This document shows positions 35,084-45,204 of a stretch of 64,000 nucleotides of DNA, piece after piece. The notes beneath the pieces were generated by a model. That model was not told the origin of the DNA, made no database searches, and saw nothing but the letters and a program-made list of their open reading frames with translations. The stretch is from Rugamonas rubra (GTDB taxonomy: Bacteria; Pseudomonadota; Gammaproteobacteria; Burkholderiales; Burkholderiaceae_D): positions 124,001 to 188,000 of the forward strand of contig NZ_FOTW01000011.1 in NCBI RefSeq assembly GCF_900114705.1. The letters are read 5' to 3'. Both the position numbers and the translations under genes were made by a program. Positions within the stretch are counted from its first letter, which is position 1. Each line of letters opens with the position of its first letter.

Positions 35084-36406
35084 ATGAATCCCATCAAAGT
35101 AGGCTTGCTCGGCGTCGGCAACGTCGGTTCCGGAACGTTCAACGTGTTGCAACGCAACCAGGAAGAGATCCGCCGCCGCGCCGGCCGCGGCATCGAGATC
35201 ACCATGGTATCGGCGCGCAACACCGAGCGCGCCCGCGCCCGCACCGGCGGCAGCGTGCAGGTGGTGGCCGACCCCTTCGAGGTGGTCAACAACCCCGACA
35301 TCGACATCGTCGTCGAGCTGATCGGCGGCTACGACCTGGCCAAGCAGCTGGTGCTGCAGGCCATCGCCAACGGCAAGCACGTGGTCACCGCCAACAAGGC
35401 GCTGCTGGCCGTGCACGGCAACGAGATCTTCGCCGCCGCCCAGGAGAAGGGCGTGATGGTGGCCTTCGAGGCGGCCGTCGCCGGCGGCATCCCGATCATC
35501 AAGGCGCTGCGCGAGGGCCTGACGGCCAACCGTATCGAGTGGTTGGCCGGCATCATCAACGGCACCACCAACTTCATCCTGTCCGAGATGCGCGACAAGG
35601 GCCTGGACTTCGGCACCGCCCTCAAGCAGGCGCAGGAGCTGGGCTACGCCGAAGCCGACCCGACCTTCGACATCGAGGGCGTCGACGCCGCGCACAAGGT
35701 GACCATCATGTCGGCCATCGCCTTCGGCATCCCGGTGCAGTTCGACAAGGCCTACGTCGAGGGCATCTCCAAGCTCGACGCCATCGACATCCGCTACGCC
35801 GAGCAGCTGGGCTACCGCATCAAGCTGCTGGGCATCGCCAAGCGCGCCGTGGTCAACGGCACCGAGGGCATCGAGCTGCGCGTGCACCCGACCTTGATCC
35901 CGAGCAAGCGCCTGATCGCCAACGTCGAGGGCGCGATGAACGCCGTGCTGGTGCAGGGCGACGCGATCGGCGCCACCATGTACTACGGCAAGGGCGCCGG
36001 CGCCGAGCCGACCGCCTCGGCGGTGATCGCCGACCTGGTCGACATCACCCGCCTGGCCACGGCCGACCCGGAGCACCGCGTGCCGCACCTGGCCTTCCAG
36101 CCCAACGAGATGACCGACATCGAGATTTTGCCGATGTCCGAGGTGACCACCAGCTACTACCTGCGCATGCACGTGGCCGACCGTCCCGGCGTGCTGGCCG
36201 ACCTGACCCGCATCCTGGCCGACGCCACCATCTCGATCGACGCCATGCTGCAAAAGGAGCCGGCCGAGAACGAGAGCCACACCGACATCATCATGCTGAC
36301 CCACCAGACGCAGGAGAAGAACGTCGAGGCGGCGATCCTGAAGATGGAGGCTTTGCCTAGCGTGGTCGGCAGCGTGACCAAGATCCGGTTGGAAAACCTG
36401 AGCTGA
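35084..36406 (+). CDS. hom: Homoserine dehydrogenase
   Basis: 440-aa monofunctional enzyme reducing aspartate semialdehyde to homoserine for threonine and methionine synthesis. N-terminal Rossmann domain: VGLLGVGNVGSGTF. Catalytic region: VTANKALLA, AAVAGGIPIIKALREGL, GIINGTTNFIL and EADPTFDIEGVDAAHK. A C-terminal ACT domain (about 350-430, YYLRMHVADRPGVLADL) suggests threonine feedback. It is not fused to aspartokinase. A strong terminator follows directly, so threonine synthase is not co-transcribed downstream. Confidence 0.95.
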   Translation: MNPIKVGLLGVGNVGSGTFNVLQRNQEEIRRRAGRGIEITMVSARNTERARARTGGSVQVVADPFEVVNNPDIDIVVELIGGYDLAKQLVLQAIANGKHVVTANKALLAVHGNEIFAAAQEKGVMVAFEAAVAGGIPIIKALREGLTANRIEWLAGIINGTTNFILSEMRDKGLDFGTALKQAQELGYAEADPTFDIEGVDAAHKVTIMSAIAFGIPVQFDKAYVEGISKLDAIDIRYAEQLGYRIKLLGIAKRAVVNGTEGIELRVHPTLIPSKRLIANVEGAMNAVLVQGDAIGATMYYGKGAGAEPTASAVIADLVDITRLATADPEHRVPHLAFQPNEMTDIEILPMSEVTTSYYLRMHVADRPGVLADLTRILADATISIDAMLQKEPAENESHTDIIMLTHQTQEKNVEAAILKMEALPSVVGSVTKIRLENLS

Positions 36407-36432
36407 TTGGCTGGGGGTGTTTTCGCAGTAAC

Positions 36433-36460
36433 AAAAAACCGGCCGAGGCCGGTTTTTTTA
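36433..36460 (+). terminator. Rho-independent terminator after hom
   Basis: AAAAAACCGGCC-GA-GGCCGGTTTTTTTA: perfect GC stem, short loop and T-run, 27 bp beyond the hom stop. The flanking A-run means it could also work for the convergent toxin gene. Confidence 0.9.
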
Positions 36461-36487
36461 TGCGAGGAGAATCAGCTCCGCAATCTA

Positions 36488-36745
36488 TTAGTAGTGATGG
36501 CGACACGAAATGACGATGAGCTCATCATCATGCACTTCGTAGACGAGTCGGTTGGTCTCGTCAATTCTCCTCGACCAGCAGCCACTGAGGCTGTGTTTCA
36601 ATGCTTCAGGTTTGCCAATGCCGACAAAAGGATCTTTCTGGGTGGCCTGGATCAGATCGTTAATGCGTTTGAGCGTTTTCTTATCTTGAGTTTGCCAGTA
36701 GATGTAGCTTTCCCAAGCCTCATCCGTGAACTTCAGGCTGCGCAT
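36488..36745 (-). CDS. yoeB: YoeB/Txe-family mRNA interferase toxin
   Basis: 85 aa, the RelE-fold ribosome-dependent endoribonuclease that cuts mRNA in the A site. The family core is intact: SGCWSRRIDETNRLVYEV carries the catalytic Arg, and the C-terminus CRHHY has the His-Tyr pair used by YoeB. Glu47 lies in KPEALKHSL. It overlaps the antitoxin gene by 26 bp. The module sits between the hom terminator and a BON-domain gene. Confidence 0.92.
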   Translation of the reverse strand: MRSLKFTDEAWESYIYWQTQDKKTLKRINDLIQATQKDPFVGIGKPEALKHSLSGCWSRRIDETNRLVYEVHDDELIVISCRHHY

Positions 36746-37019
36746 GTCGCGGTTCCTCCTGGTCGGAAATGCTGATCAATTCCCGCTGCGTCGCTTGGCC
36801 CGAGCGCGCCTGCGCGATGGATTTGGCAAGGTGGGCCGCATTGGCTGGCGAGCTCAGCAGGTGCACAGTTTCCATGAGGCTGCTGTAAAAATCGAAGGAC
36901 ATGACTACGGCATCCGGCGCGTCTCTACGCGAGATAACGGTGACGTCGGCATCCTCAACCACTTGGTCGATAACAGCGCGTAGGCTGTTGCGAGCGTCAG
37001 AAAAATTGATGATTCTCAT
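36720..37019 (-). CDS. yefM: YefM/Phd-family antitoxin
   Basis: 99 aa. The N-terminal Phd/YefM DNA-binding domain opens MRIINFSDARNSLRAVIDQV and contains VISRRDAPDAVVMSFDFYSSLMET. The flexible C-terminus neutralises the toxin. It is longer than E. coli YefM (83-92 aa), with a tail that overlaps yoeB by 26 bp. YefM-YoeB complexes repress their own promoter at TGTAC-containing palindromes; one is present upstream. Confidence 0.9.
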   Translation of the reverse strand: MRIINFSDARNSLRAVIDQVVEDADVTVISRRDAPDAVVMSFDFYSSLMETVHLLSSPANAAHLAKSIAQARSGQATQRELISISDQEEPRHAQPEVHG

Positions 37020-37106
37020 TTGTCACTCCTGGCTTGAATGCTTTTTCATACGTCGTCAGTGTCAGTAGTAGTCGACAGTAGCAACATCATATCGCGAATG
37101 GCCATA

Positions 37107-37128
37107 CTTGTACTGTAGATGGTACAAG
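37107..37128. promoter_or_regulatory. YefM-type operator palindrome
   Basis: Perfect 7-bp arms CTTGTAC and GTACAAG separated by 8 bp, 88 bp upstream of the yefM start. It contains the TGTAC/GTACA words known from YefM operators, so it is the likely autoregulation site. Confidence 0.65.
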
Positions 37129-37193
37129 TGGAAGTGTAGCGTAGTTTTCGCAGATAGCAAGCTTGCCGGCGTCTCAGAGAACTTCCCCCCCCC

Positions 37194-37223
37194 AAAAAAA
37201 ACGGGCCTCAATGCTGAGGCCCG
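37194..37223 (-). terminator. Rho-independent terminator of the BON-domain gene
   Basis: On the minus strand: stem CGGGCCTCA-GCAT-TGAGGCCCG followed by eight T residues, 50 bp beyond the stop codon. A smaller CCCGGC/GCCGGG hairpin lies between stop and terminator (37249-37263). Confidence 0.9.
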
Positions 37224-37273
37224 GAAAGAGTCTTACATGGTGCGACTACCCGGCGCAGCCGGGCATGGGGGAA

Positions 37274-37600
37274 TTACTTCGCGACGGTCAGCTCGCTTTT
37301 GACTTCCTTGACGCCGGGAACCGCCGAGGCGACCTGGATGACCTTGGTGCCGACTTCGGTGTTGGCCACCGAGCCGCTCAGTACGACCACGCCTTCCTTG
37401 GTGCTGACGCCGATTTTTTCGCCCAGCGCGGACTTGATCTGCGCGGTGATGGCGGCATCGGTGGTATCGCTGCTTGCCTTGGTGGCGCCGGCCATGGCGG
37501 CTTCGGCTTGCGGCACGGCGAAGGCCGGTGCGGCGGCCAGGGCGGCGGTGGACAGGGCGGCGGTGGCCAGCAGACGGGCGATCAGTTTCGAGTTCATCAT
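37274..37600 (-). CDS. Periplasmic BON-domain protein
   Basis: 108 aa. A signal peptide (MMNSKLIARLLATAALSTAA, cleavage near AFA) is followed by one BON domain (about 48-107) with the conserved GVVVLSGSVANTEVGTKVIQVASAVPGV core. BON proteins such as OsmY and DolP bind phospholipid surfaces and help the envelope under stress. It is transcribed alone with its own terminator. Either of two adjacent ATG codons can be the start. Confidence 0.9.
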   Translation of the reverse strand: MMNSKLIARLLATAALSTAALAAAPAFAVPQAEAAMAGATKASSDTTDAAITAQIKSALGEKIGVSTKEGVVVLSGSVANTEVGTKVIQVASAVPGVKEVKSELTVAK

Positions 37601-37817
37601 GATGTGTTTCCTTTTGCTAGTTTAGGGTGGCAACGCTTTGGCGTTATCCAGTACACTGCAAGCGCCGTGCCAGGTATAGAAACATCAATAATATCAAACA
37701 CTTATCGGCGCCGGCCGGGTGCCGGCCGGGCCGGCGGCGGCGACAACCCTCCGCCGCCCCCGGTTTCTGTCGTGTGGCGGCGACAGATAAACCGCTTGAG
37801 TATTCAAGTGCTTGATT

Positions 37818-39247
<1,430 letters not shown>

Positions 39248-39251
<4 letters not shown>

Positions 39252-39865
39252 TTGCTGCCCGCCGCCGCGCTGGCCGCCGGCCGGGTCGGCAGGCTGCGCT
39301 CGATCGCCTTCAGGCCCTCCAGCATGTCGCTGAGCTGCTCGTTGCGGCGCTGGCTGTCCTTCAATTGCAGGGCCAGCTTGTCGGCGTGCTCGGCCAGCCG
39401 GCGCGCCTCGGCGCAGTTGCTGGCCAGCAGTTGGCTGAGCGGCTTGAGCGGCTCGGCCTCCGGCTCGGCCGAGGCGGCCACGCTGTCGAGCAGCAACTGG
39501 GCGCGCGGCAGGTCGCCGTTGCCGCGCGTGAGCATCAGGATCATCGCCGTCTGCAGCGACAGCTTGGGCGACTTGGCCAGCGCGTTGAAGCCGCTGAGCT
39601 CCTTGAGCAGCTCGCCCTGGCTCATGCGGCGCAGCGCCTGGTGGTAGTTGAGCAGCGGCGCCACCGGATCGGGCGGCGGCGGCGGCGCCAGCAGCACCGG
39701 CGCCACCACGATGCGGGTGGGCGGCGGGGTGGCCGGCGCGGCCGGGCGCAGGGCGCAGCCGGCCAGCGCGGCGGCGAGCAGGGCCAGCGCCAGTTGGGCG
39801 CCGAGGCGGCCGGCGGCCGGCGGTGGAGTGGGGGCAGGCGCTGGGCGCCGGTTGGTGGGTGTCAT
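39248..39865 (-). CDS. qseG: QseG/YfhG-like lipoprotein
   Basis: 205 aa. The lipoprotein signal ends in the lipobox LAGC (Cys36), preceded by a hydrophobic stretch; the N-terminus before it is unusually long and proline-rich, so a later start is possible. The mature part has a Pro-rich linker and helical segments ending in a coiled-coil-like region (LAEHADKLALQLKDSQRRNEQLSD). QseG tunes the QseE kinase in enterics. Assignment rests mainly on position between kinase and regulator, plus size and lipobox. Confidence 0.75.
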
Positions 39866-39877
39866 AGGGAGTTGCAG

Positions 39878-41395
39878 CTAGGTTGAAAAAACCACAGGCG
39901 AAAATCTAGGGTCAGACCCTAGGGTCTGACCCTGGCTTGGTGCCGTTGGGTGGTGTGTGGCCGCCGGCGTGCCGGGGTCGTACGGCAGTTCGATGCGGAA
40001 ATGGGCGCCGCGCGCCGACGGCAGCAGTTGCAGTTGGCCGCCGTGGGCGGCGATGTACTCGTGCACGATGGACAGGCCGATGCCGTTGCCCCGGCGCGCG
40101 CCGGGCGGCTGGCGCTGGCCCTGGTAAAACGGTTCGACGATGCGCGCGGCGTCGTCCGGCGCCACGCCCGGCCCCTGGTCGAGGCAGTCGACGCGCAGGC
40201 GGCCGTCGACCCGCGCCAGTTCGAAGCGCACGCTGCCGCCGGGCGGGCTGAAGCGCACCGCGTTCGACAGCAGGTTGCCCAGCGCCACGCCGAGCTGGTC
40301 GGCGTCGAGCGCCAGCGGCGGCGCGCTGCCGGCCGCCGTCACCGTCAGGCCGGCGGCCATCCACTGCAGGCGCTGGCCGGCGATCACCTGTTCCAGCAGC
40401 GGCGCCAGGTCGGTGCTGGCGCGCCGTGGATGCTGGGCCTGGAAGGCGGCGGCGTTGTAGCGCAGCAGGTCCTCGATCTGGTTTTGCAGCGAGGCGGTGT
40501 TCTGCCGCAGGATGGCGGCAATCTCCGCCTGCTGCGCCGAGAGCGGCCCGGCGACGCCGTCCTCGAGCAGGGCGACGCCCTCGCGCAGCGCCGCCAGCGG
40601 CGTCTTCAGCTCGTGCGAGATGTGGCGCAGGAAGCGCGCCTTGTCCTGCTCCAGCGCGGCCAGGCGCTGGCGCAGCCAGTCGAGCTGGCGGCCGACGCGG
40701 CGCAGGTCGCCCGGGCCGCGCACGTCGATGGCGGCGTCGTAGGCGCCGCCGCCGAGCCGGTCGATGGCCGTCTCGATCTGCGCCAGCGGGCGCGACAACC
40801 AGGCGCCGAAGCCGAACGCCAGCGCGGCGGCCAGCGCGATCGAGGCCAGCACCTGGCCGGTGAGCACGCCACGGCGCTGCTCCAGCTCGGCCAGCAGGGC
40901 GGCGTTGCGCCGCTCGACCTCGCGCTTGACCTCGTCCTCGAGGCGGGCGTGGATGGCCGCCAGCGGCGCCAGCGCGCGGCCCAGCGCCTGCTGGCGCGCG
41001 CCGCGCGGGCCGGCGCCGCGCAGCACCTCCCAGGCCGCCGCCGTGTGGCGGCGCCAGTCGGCGAACAGCGCCGGCGGCGCCTGCGGCAGGCCGGCGGCCA
41101 CCGCGTCGAGGGCGGCGCCGGCCTCGCGCCAGGCGTCGGCGTAGCGGCTGCGGAAGGCCGGGTCGTTGAGCACCAGGTATTGGCGCGCGCTGCGCTCCAT
41201 CGCCAGGCCGCGCTCGGCCAGGCGCTGCGCCTGCTCGCTCAGGGCGATGGCGTGGCGCGCGCCGTCGCGGCTGTGCGCGGCCAGCCGGTCCAGCGTCCAC
41301 AGCGCGTGCAGCGAGGCGGCGCTGAGCAGCAGCGCGATCAGCAGGAACACGCCCAGCAGCAACTGGCGAAACGATAGTCTCGAAGGCATCATCAT
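39878..41395 (-). CDS. qseE: QseE/GlrK-type sensor histidine kinase with a palindrome-encoded tail
   Basis: 505 aa. TM1 at about 9-29, a periplasmic helical domain, TM2 at about 175-195, then HAMP. The dimerisation/H-box is FLRHISHELKTPLAALREG (phospho-His in HELKTP). The HATPase domain has the N-box LGNLLSNAVRFSP, G1 DQGPGV and G2 GNGIGLSI. The kinase domain should end near FRIELPYDPG. The remaining 28 residues (including QGQTLGSDPRFSP) are read through a dispersed palindrome at 39908-39933. The start is the first of three consecutive ATG codons; no strong ribosome site is seen. Confidence 0.85.
   Translation of the reverse strand: MMMPSRLSFRQLLLGVFLLIALLLSAASLHALWTLDRLAAHSRDGARHAIALSEQAQRLAERGLAMERSARQYLVLNDPAFRSRYADAWREAGAALDAVAAGLPQAPPALFADWRRHTAAAWEVLRGAGPRGARQQALGRALAPLAAIHARLEDEVKREVERRNAALLAELEQRRGVLTGQVLASIALAAALAFGFGAWLSRPLAQIETAIDRLGGGAYDAAIDVRGPGDLRRVGRQLDWLRQRLAALEQDKARFLRHISHELKTPLAALREGVALLEDGVAGPLSAQQAEIAAILRQNTASLQNQIEDLLRYNAAAFQAQHPRRASTDLAPLLEQVIAGQRLQWMAAGLTVTAAGSAPPLALDADQLGVALGNLLSNAVRFSPPGGSVRFELARVDGRLRVDCLDQGPGVAPDDAARIVEPFYQGQRQPPGARRGNGIGLSIVHEYIAAHGGQLQLLPSARGAHFRIELPYDPGTPAATHHPTAPSQGQTLGSDPRFSPVVFST
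39908..39933. repeat. Dispersed palindrome, copy 5, inside the 3' end of the kinase gene
   Basis: 26-bp perfect palindrome identical to 25535-25560, followed by GGCTTGG. Read in frame on the minus strand it supplies part of the kinase C-terminus, then the stop at 39878-39880. Confidence 0.9.
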
Positions 41396-41580
41396 GGCAA
41401 ATAGGGGAGGGGGCGCCGTGCGCGCTGGTCCCGCGATGATAGGGGAAAAGCGGGCGGGGCCGCGCCCGATTGGCCGGCGCCGCCGCTGCGGCAAGCGGGC
41501 TTCGCCGTGGTCGCCCCGGAGGTGCGCAAGCCGGCGCAGCGCTCGGCCGGCGCCGTCCCGCCGCCGGCCGCCCGCCGGCG

Positions 41581-44500
41581 CTACTGCCGGGCGCGGGCGA
41601 ACTGTTCGAACTGCTCGGCCGGCAACGGCTTGCTGAAGTAGTAGCCCTGCATCTCGTCGCAGCCCTGCTCGCGCAGGAACTCCAGCTGGCCGGCCGTCTC
41701 GACGCCCTCGGCGATGGTCTGCAGGCCCAGGCTGCGGGCCATCTGGATGATGGCGCCGACGATCGCCTTGTCCTCCGGGTCGGTGCAGATGTCGCGCACG
41801 AAGGACTGGTCGATCTTCAGCTTGTAGATCTTGAACTTCTTCAAATGGCTGAGCGAGGAGTAGCCGGTGCCGAAGTCGTCGATCGACATGCGCACGCCGC
41901 GCTCGTGCAGGCTGTTCATGATGGCGATGGCGCCCTGCGGGTCGTGCATCGCCACCCCCTCGGTCAGCTCGAGCTCGAGGTACTCGGCCGGCAGGCCCTC
42001 CTCGTCGAGGATCTGGGTCACCAGGCGCGGCAGGTCGGCCTGGCGGAACTGCACCGCCGACAAGTTCACCGCCATCACCAGCGGCGCCAGGCCGGCGTCC
42101 ATCCAGCGGCGCGCCTGGCGCGCCGCCTGGCGCAGCACCCAGGCGCCGATCGGCAGGATCAGGCCGCTGTCCTCGGCCGCCGGGATGAACTCGGCCGGCG
42201 ACACCTGGCCCAGCTCGGGCGAGTGCCAGCGCAGCAGCGCCTCGGCGCCGACGATGCGCCCGTCCTGCTGGGAGAACTGCGGCTGGTAGTGCACCTGCAG
42301 CTGCTCGCGCTCGAGCGCGTGGCGCAGCGCCGACACCAGCTGCAGGTTGCGCGCCGAGCGCTGCTGCATCTCCGCCGTGAAGAAGCGCAGGTCGTTGCGG
42401 CCCTCCTGCTTGACGCGGTACATGGCCGCGTCGGCGCACTGGAACAAGGCCTCCAGGTCGGCGCCGTCGGCCGGGTACAGCGCGATGCCGACCGAGGCCG
42501 TCACGTTCAGGTCGTGCGGCGCGATGTGGCAGGGCGCCTCGATCAGGCCGAGCAGGCGGCGCGCCGCCAGCGCGGCGCCGGCCGCGTCCACGCCCGGCAG
42601 CACGAACATGAACTCGTCGCCGCCCAGGCGCGCCAGCAGGTCGCCCGGGCGCAGCGTCTGGCGCAGCCGGCCGGCCAGCTCGACCAGCAGGGCGTCGCCG
42701 GCGCTGTGGCCGAGCGAGTCGTTGATGTCCTTGAAGCGGTCCAGGTCGAGCAGCATCACCGCCGCCGTCTGGCGGCTTTGCTGCGCCAGGCTCAGCGCGT
42801 AGGCGGCGTGGTCGAGCAGCTGGGTGCGGTTGGGCAGGCCGGTCAGCGCGTCGAAGTGGGCCAGGTACTGGATCTGCGCGTCGGCCCGCTTGCGCTCGGT
42901 GACGTCGCGCGTGATCCCCAGCAGCATCGGCGGCTCGCCCGGCTCGCCTTCCATCGGCGCGGCGTGCGTCTCCATCCAGCGGGTGCCGCCGCGCAGGCCG
43001 CGCACCTCGAACTCGAGCGTGCCGCTGCCGCCCTGCATGACGCGCTGGTGCAGCGCCGTGAAGTCGGCGCGGTAGGCCGGCAGCACCAGCTCGACCAGGT
43101 CGTGGCGCTGCAGCTGCTCCAGGCTGTCGGCCTCGAGGATGGCCAGGCCGGCCGCGTTCATCTCCAGCAGGCGGCCCTCGCTGTCGAGCACCTTGATGCA
43201 CTCCGGCTCGGTCTCGATGATGGTGCGCAGGTGCTGCTCGCTCTTGCGCAGCAGCGCGCTGGACTGCTCGCGCTGGGCCTCGCGGTCGAAGTTCTTCAGG
43301 GCGAACTCGATGTCGAGCACCATCTCCAGCAGCAGCTCGCGCACCTCCTGGTCGAAGGCCAGGCGCAGCGCCGAGTACAGCGAGAAGAAGCCGACGATGT
43401 GGCCGTCGCGGCGCAGCGGCAGCGCCGCCGAGGCGCCCCAGCCGAACTGCGCGCCGCGGGCGTGCCAGGCGGCGGTGGCCGGATCGGCCTGGAAGTCCTG
43501 GCACCAGTAGGGCTGGCCGGCGCGGAACGAGCAGCCGATCGGGCCGCGGCCGTGCGGGTTGGCGGCGTCGAGCGACAGGCGCAGGCCGTCCAGGTACTCG
43601 ATGCCGTCGCCGTGCGCGGCGGCCGGCACGACGTGGCCGTCGGCGTCGGCGATCATGCCGATCCAGGCCATCGTCATGCCGCCGTGTTCGACCACGGCGC
43701 GGCAGATGCGCTCGAACAGCTCGGCCTCGCTGGTGCTGCGCACGATCGCCTGGTTGCACTGGCTCAGCGCGCTGTAGAGCCGGCTGACGCGCTGGTGGCG
43801 CGCCAGCGCGGCGCCGCGCTCGGCGTCGATGCGCTGCAGGCTCTGCTGCATCTCGGCCAGCCAGCCCAGCACGCTGTGGCGGCGCCCGGCCGGCACCGGG
43901 ATGGCGCCGGCGAAGTCGCCGCCGCTGAGCCGCTCGATGCGCTGGTGCAGCAGGTCGGCGCGGCAGCCGAGGATGGCGTCGAGGTCGCGCTTGCTGCGCC
44001 ACAGCAGGTAGAGCAGCAGCGCGCCGGCCAGCAGCACCGCGGCGCGCATGCTGCGCGCGTTGCCGGCGGCGTTGCGCACCGCCTCCAGGGTGCGCTGCTC
44101 GACGCTGTTCTGCACCTGGCCGATCGGCCGCATGATGGCCGCCTTGGCCTGGCGGTACTCGGCGTTGTGCAACAGCTCGCTGGCGGCCTGGCGCCGCGCC
44201 GGTTCGGCCGCGCCGCCGCCCTCGAGCAGGGCCATGGCGGCCAGCTCGGTGTGGGTCAGGCTGTCGGAGTTTTGTTTGGCTTCGCTCAGCAGCGAGAATT
44301 CCAGCGCGCTGAAGCCGGCCCGCCGCATGCGTTCGAGCAGGGGCGCTTCGGCCGGCGCCGCGCGCGCGGCGGGCGCCGCCGCTTCGGCCGCCGCTTCGGC
44401 CGGCGCCAGGTCCCAGTAGGCGTGCGGCTCGATCGGCGCCGCGCCGGGCCGGCCGTCGCGCGCCGCCAGGATGTCCTGGTAGTGCTGGCGGTAGCCCGGC

Positions 44501-44727
44501 TCGCCGGTGGCCACGTAGCTGCGCACCATGCGGGTCAGCTCGTCGGAGGACTGGCGCAGCTCCTCGGTCAGCTGGTAGGAATGGTAGCGCAACTCGTTGG
44601 CGTCGTCGATGCGCTGCTCGGCCCAGACATACAGCCAGAAGCTGGCGCAGAACAGCGCCAGCGCGGCGACGGTGAGCCAGGCGCTGCGCGAGAAACGGGA
44701 CATGGTGCTGCTGGCGGTGGTGGTCAT
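41581..44727 (-). CDS. Membrane-bound GAF-PAS-GGDEF-EAL cyclic-di-GMP enzyme
   Basis: 1048 aa. TM1 at about 16-36, a periplasmic region with an Ala-rich part (about 107-125), TM2 near 230-248, a GAF domain (about 315-455, WIGMIADADG), and a PAS domain (about 475-600). The GGDEF domain (about 610-775) has an intact RLGGDEF motif. The EAL domain (about 790-1040) has AEALLRWHSP, VNLSAVQFR and DDFGTGYSSL. Both output motifs look active, so synthesis, hydrolysis or a switch are all possible. It converges on nothing; it lies upstream of the kinase gene on the same strand, separated by 185 bp. The ATG at 44727 is likely, with 44703 as an alternative. Confidence 0.9.
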   Translation of the reverse strand: MTTTASSTMSRFSRSAWLTVAALALFCASFWLYVWAEQRIDDANELRYHSYQLTEELRQSSDELTRMVRSYVATGEPGYRQHYQDILAARDGRPGAAPIEPHAYWDLAPAEAAAEAAAPAARAAPAEAPLLERMRRAGFSALEFSLLSEAKQNSDSLTHTELAAMALLEGGGAAEPARRQAASELLHNAEYRQAKAAIMRPIGQVQNSVEQRTLEAVRNAAGNARSMRAAVLLAGALLLYLLWRSKRDLDAILGCRADLLHQRIERLSGGDFAGAIPVPAGRRHSVLGWLAEMQQSLQRIDAERGAALARHQRVSRLYSALSQCNQAIVRSTSEAELFERICRAVVEHGGMTMAWIGMIADADGHVVPAAAHGDGIEYLDGLRLSLDAANPHGRGPIGCSFRAGQPYWCQDFQADPATAAWHARGAQFGWGASAALPLRRDGHIVGFFSLYSALRLAFDQEVRELLLEMVLDIEFALKNFDREAQREQSSALLRKSEQHLRTIIETEPECIKVLDSEGRLLEMNAAGLAILEADSLEQLQRHDLVELVLPAYRADFTALHQRVMQGGSGTLEFEVRGLRGGTRWMETHAAPMEGEPGEPPMLLGITRDVTERKRADAQIQYLAHFDALTGLPNRTQLLDHAAYALSLAQQSRQTAAVMLLDLDRFKDINDSLGHSAGDALLVELAGRLRQTLRPGDLLARLGGDEFMFVLPGVDAAGAALAARRLLGLIEAPCHIAPHDLNVTASVGIALYPADGADLEALFQCADAAMYRVKQEGRNDLRFFTAEMQQRSARNLQLVSALRHALEREQLQVHYQPQFSQQDGRIVGAEALLRWHSPELGQVSPAEFIPAAEDSGLILPIGAWVLRQAARQARRWMDAGLAPLVMAVNLSAVQFRQADLPRLVTQILDEEGLPAEYLELELTEGVAMHDPQGAIAIMNSLHERGVRMSIDDFGTGYSSLSHLKKFKIYKLKIDQSFVRDICTDPEDKAIVGAIIQMARSLGLQTIAEGVETAGQLEFLREQGCDEMQGYYFSKPLPAEQFEQFARARQ

Positions 44728-44777
44728 CTTGGTCGTCGGTGGCGCGCCGTGCCACCGGCGCTGGGCGGGCGAAGGGT

Positions 44778-45134
44778 TTAGACGGCGGGGCCGACGTCCA
44801 TGCCGTCGTAGGTCTCGATCTGCTGCTCCTCGGCGAAGCGGTAGAACTCCTGGTTGCGCGCGTGCAGGCTGGCGGCGTCGTGTTTCTCGACCTTTTCGAC
44901 GTGCAGCCAGCTTTGCGCCGGCGTGCCGTCGGCCTGGGCCGCCGAGTCGAACAGGCCGACCACGCGGTAGCCCTTGGCCACCAGCAGCGGCGCCGCCTGT
45001 TCCAGCTTGGCCTTGGCCTGGTCGGCGAAGAAGTAACCCCACAGCAGCGGCTTGCTGCTGTCCCAGGGGGCGTTTTGCGCCATGTCGGCGAACAGTTCGG
45101 TCATGTCCTCTTGGCTGATTTTTTTGATGCTCAT
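44778..45134 (-). CDS. RraB-family (ribonuclease E inhibitor-like) protein
   Basis: 118-aa cytoplasmic protein. It has the alpha/beta RraB-like layout, with WGYFFADQAKAKLEQAAPLLVAKGYRVVGL and the C-terminal ending YDGMDVGPAV that is typical of the family. E. coli RraB binds RNase E and changes the composition of the degradosome; whether this distant member does so is not known. It stands 50 bp upstream of the GGDEF-EAL gene on the same strand, so the two may be co-transcribed. Confidence 0.75.
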   Translation of the reverse strand: MSIKKISQEDMTELFADMAQNAPWDSSKPLLWGYFFADQAKAKLEQAAPLLVAKGYRVVGLFDSAAQADGTPAQSWLHVEKVEKHDAASLHARNQEFYRFAEEQQIETYDGMDVGPAV

Positions 45135-45204
45135 GCTGCGCTTTCCTTGTGTGTCGTGGTGGCTTGTTAGGCGTATTGTAGCGCCAGCCGCCCGGGCGGT
45201 GGCC

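Noticed and set aside
39878..44755. A single 1625-aa frame joining the histidine kinase to upstream sequence
   Set aside because: The upstream part is an out-of-frame shadow of the GGDEF-EAL gene. The kinase begins at the ATG cluster at 41389-41395 with a membrane helix directly after it.
41470..44781. 1100-aa plus-strand open frame opposite the GGDEF-EAL gene
   Set aside because: Antisense shadow; low-complexity Ala/Gly/Arg/Gln sequence with no motif.
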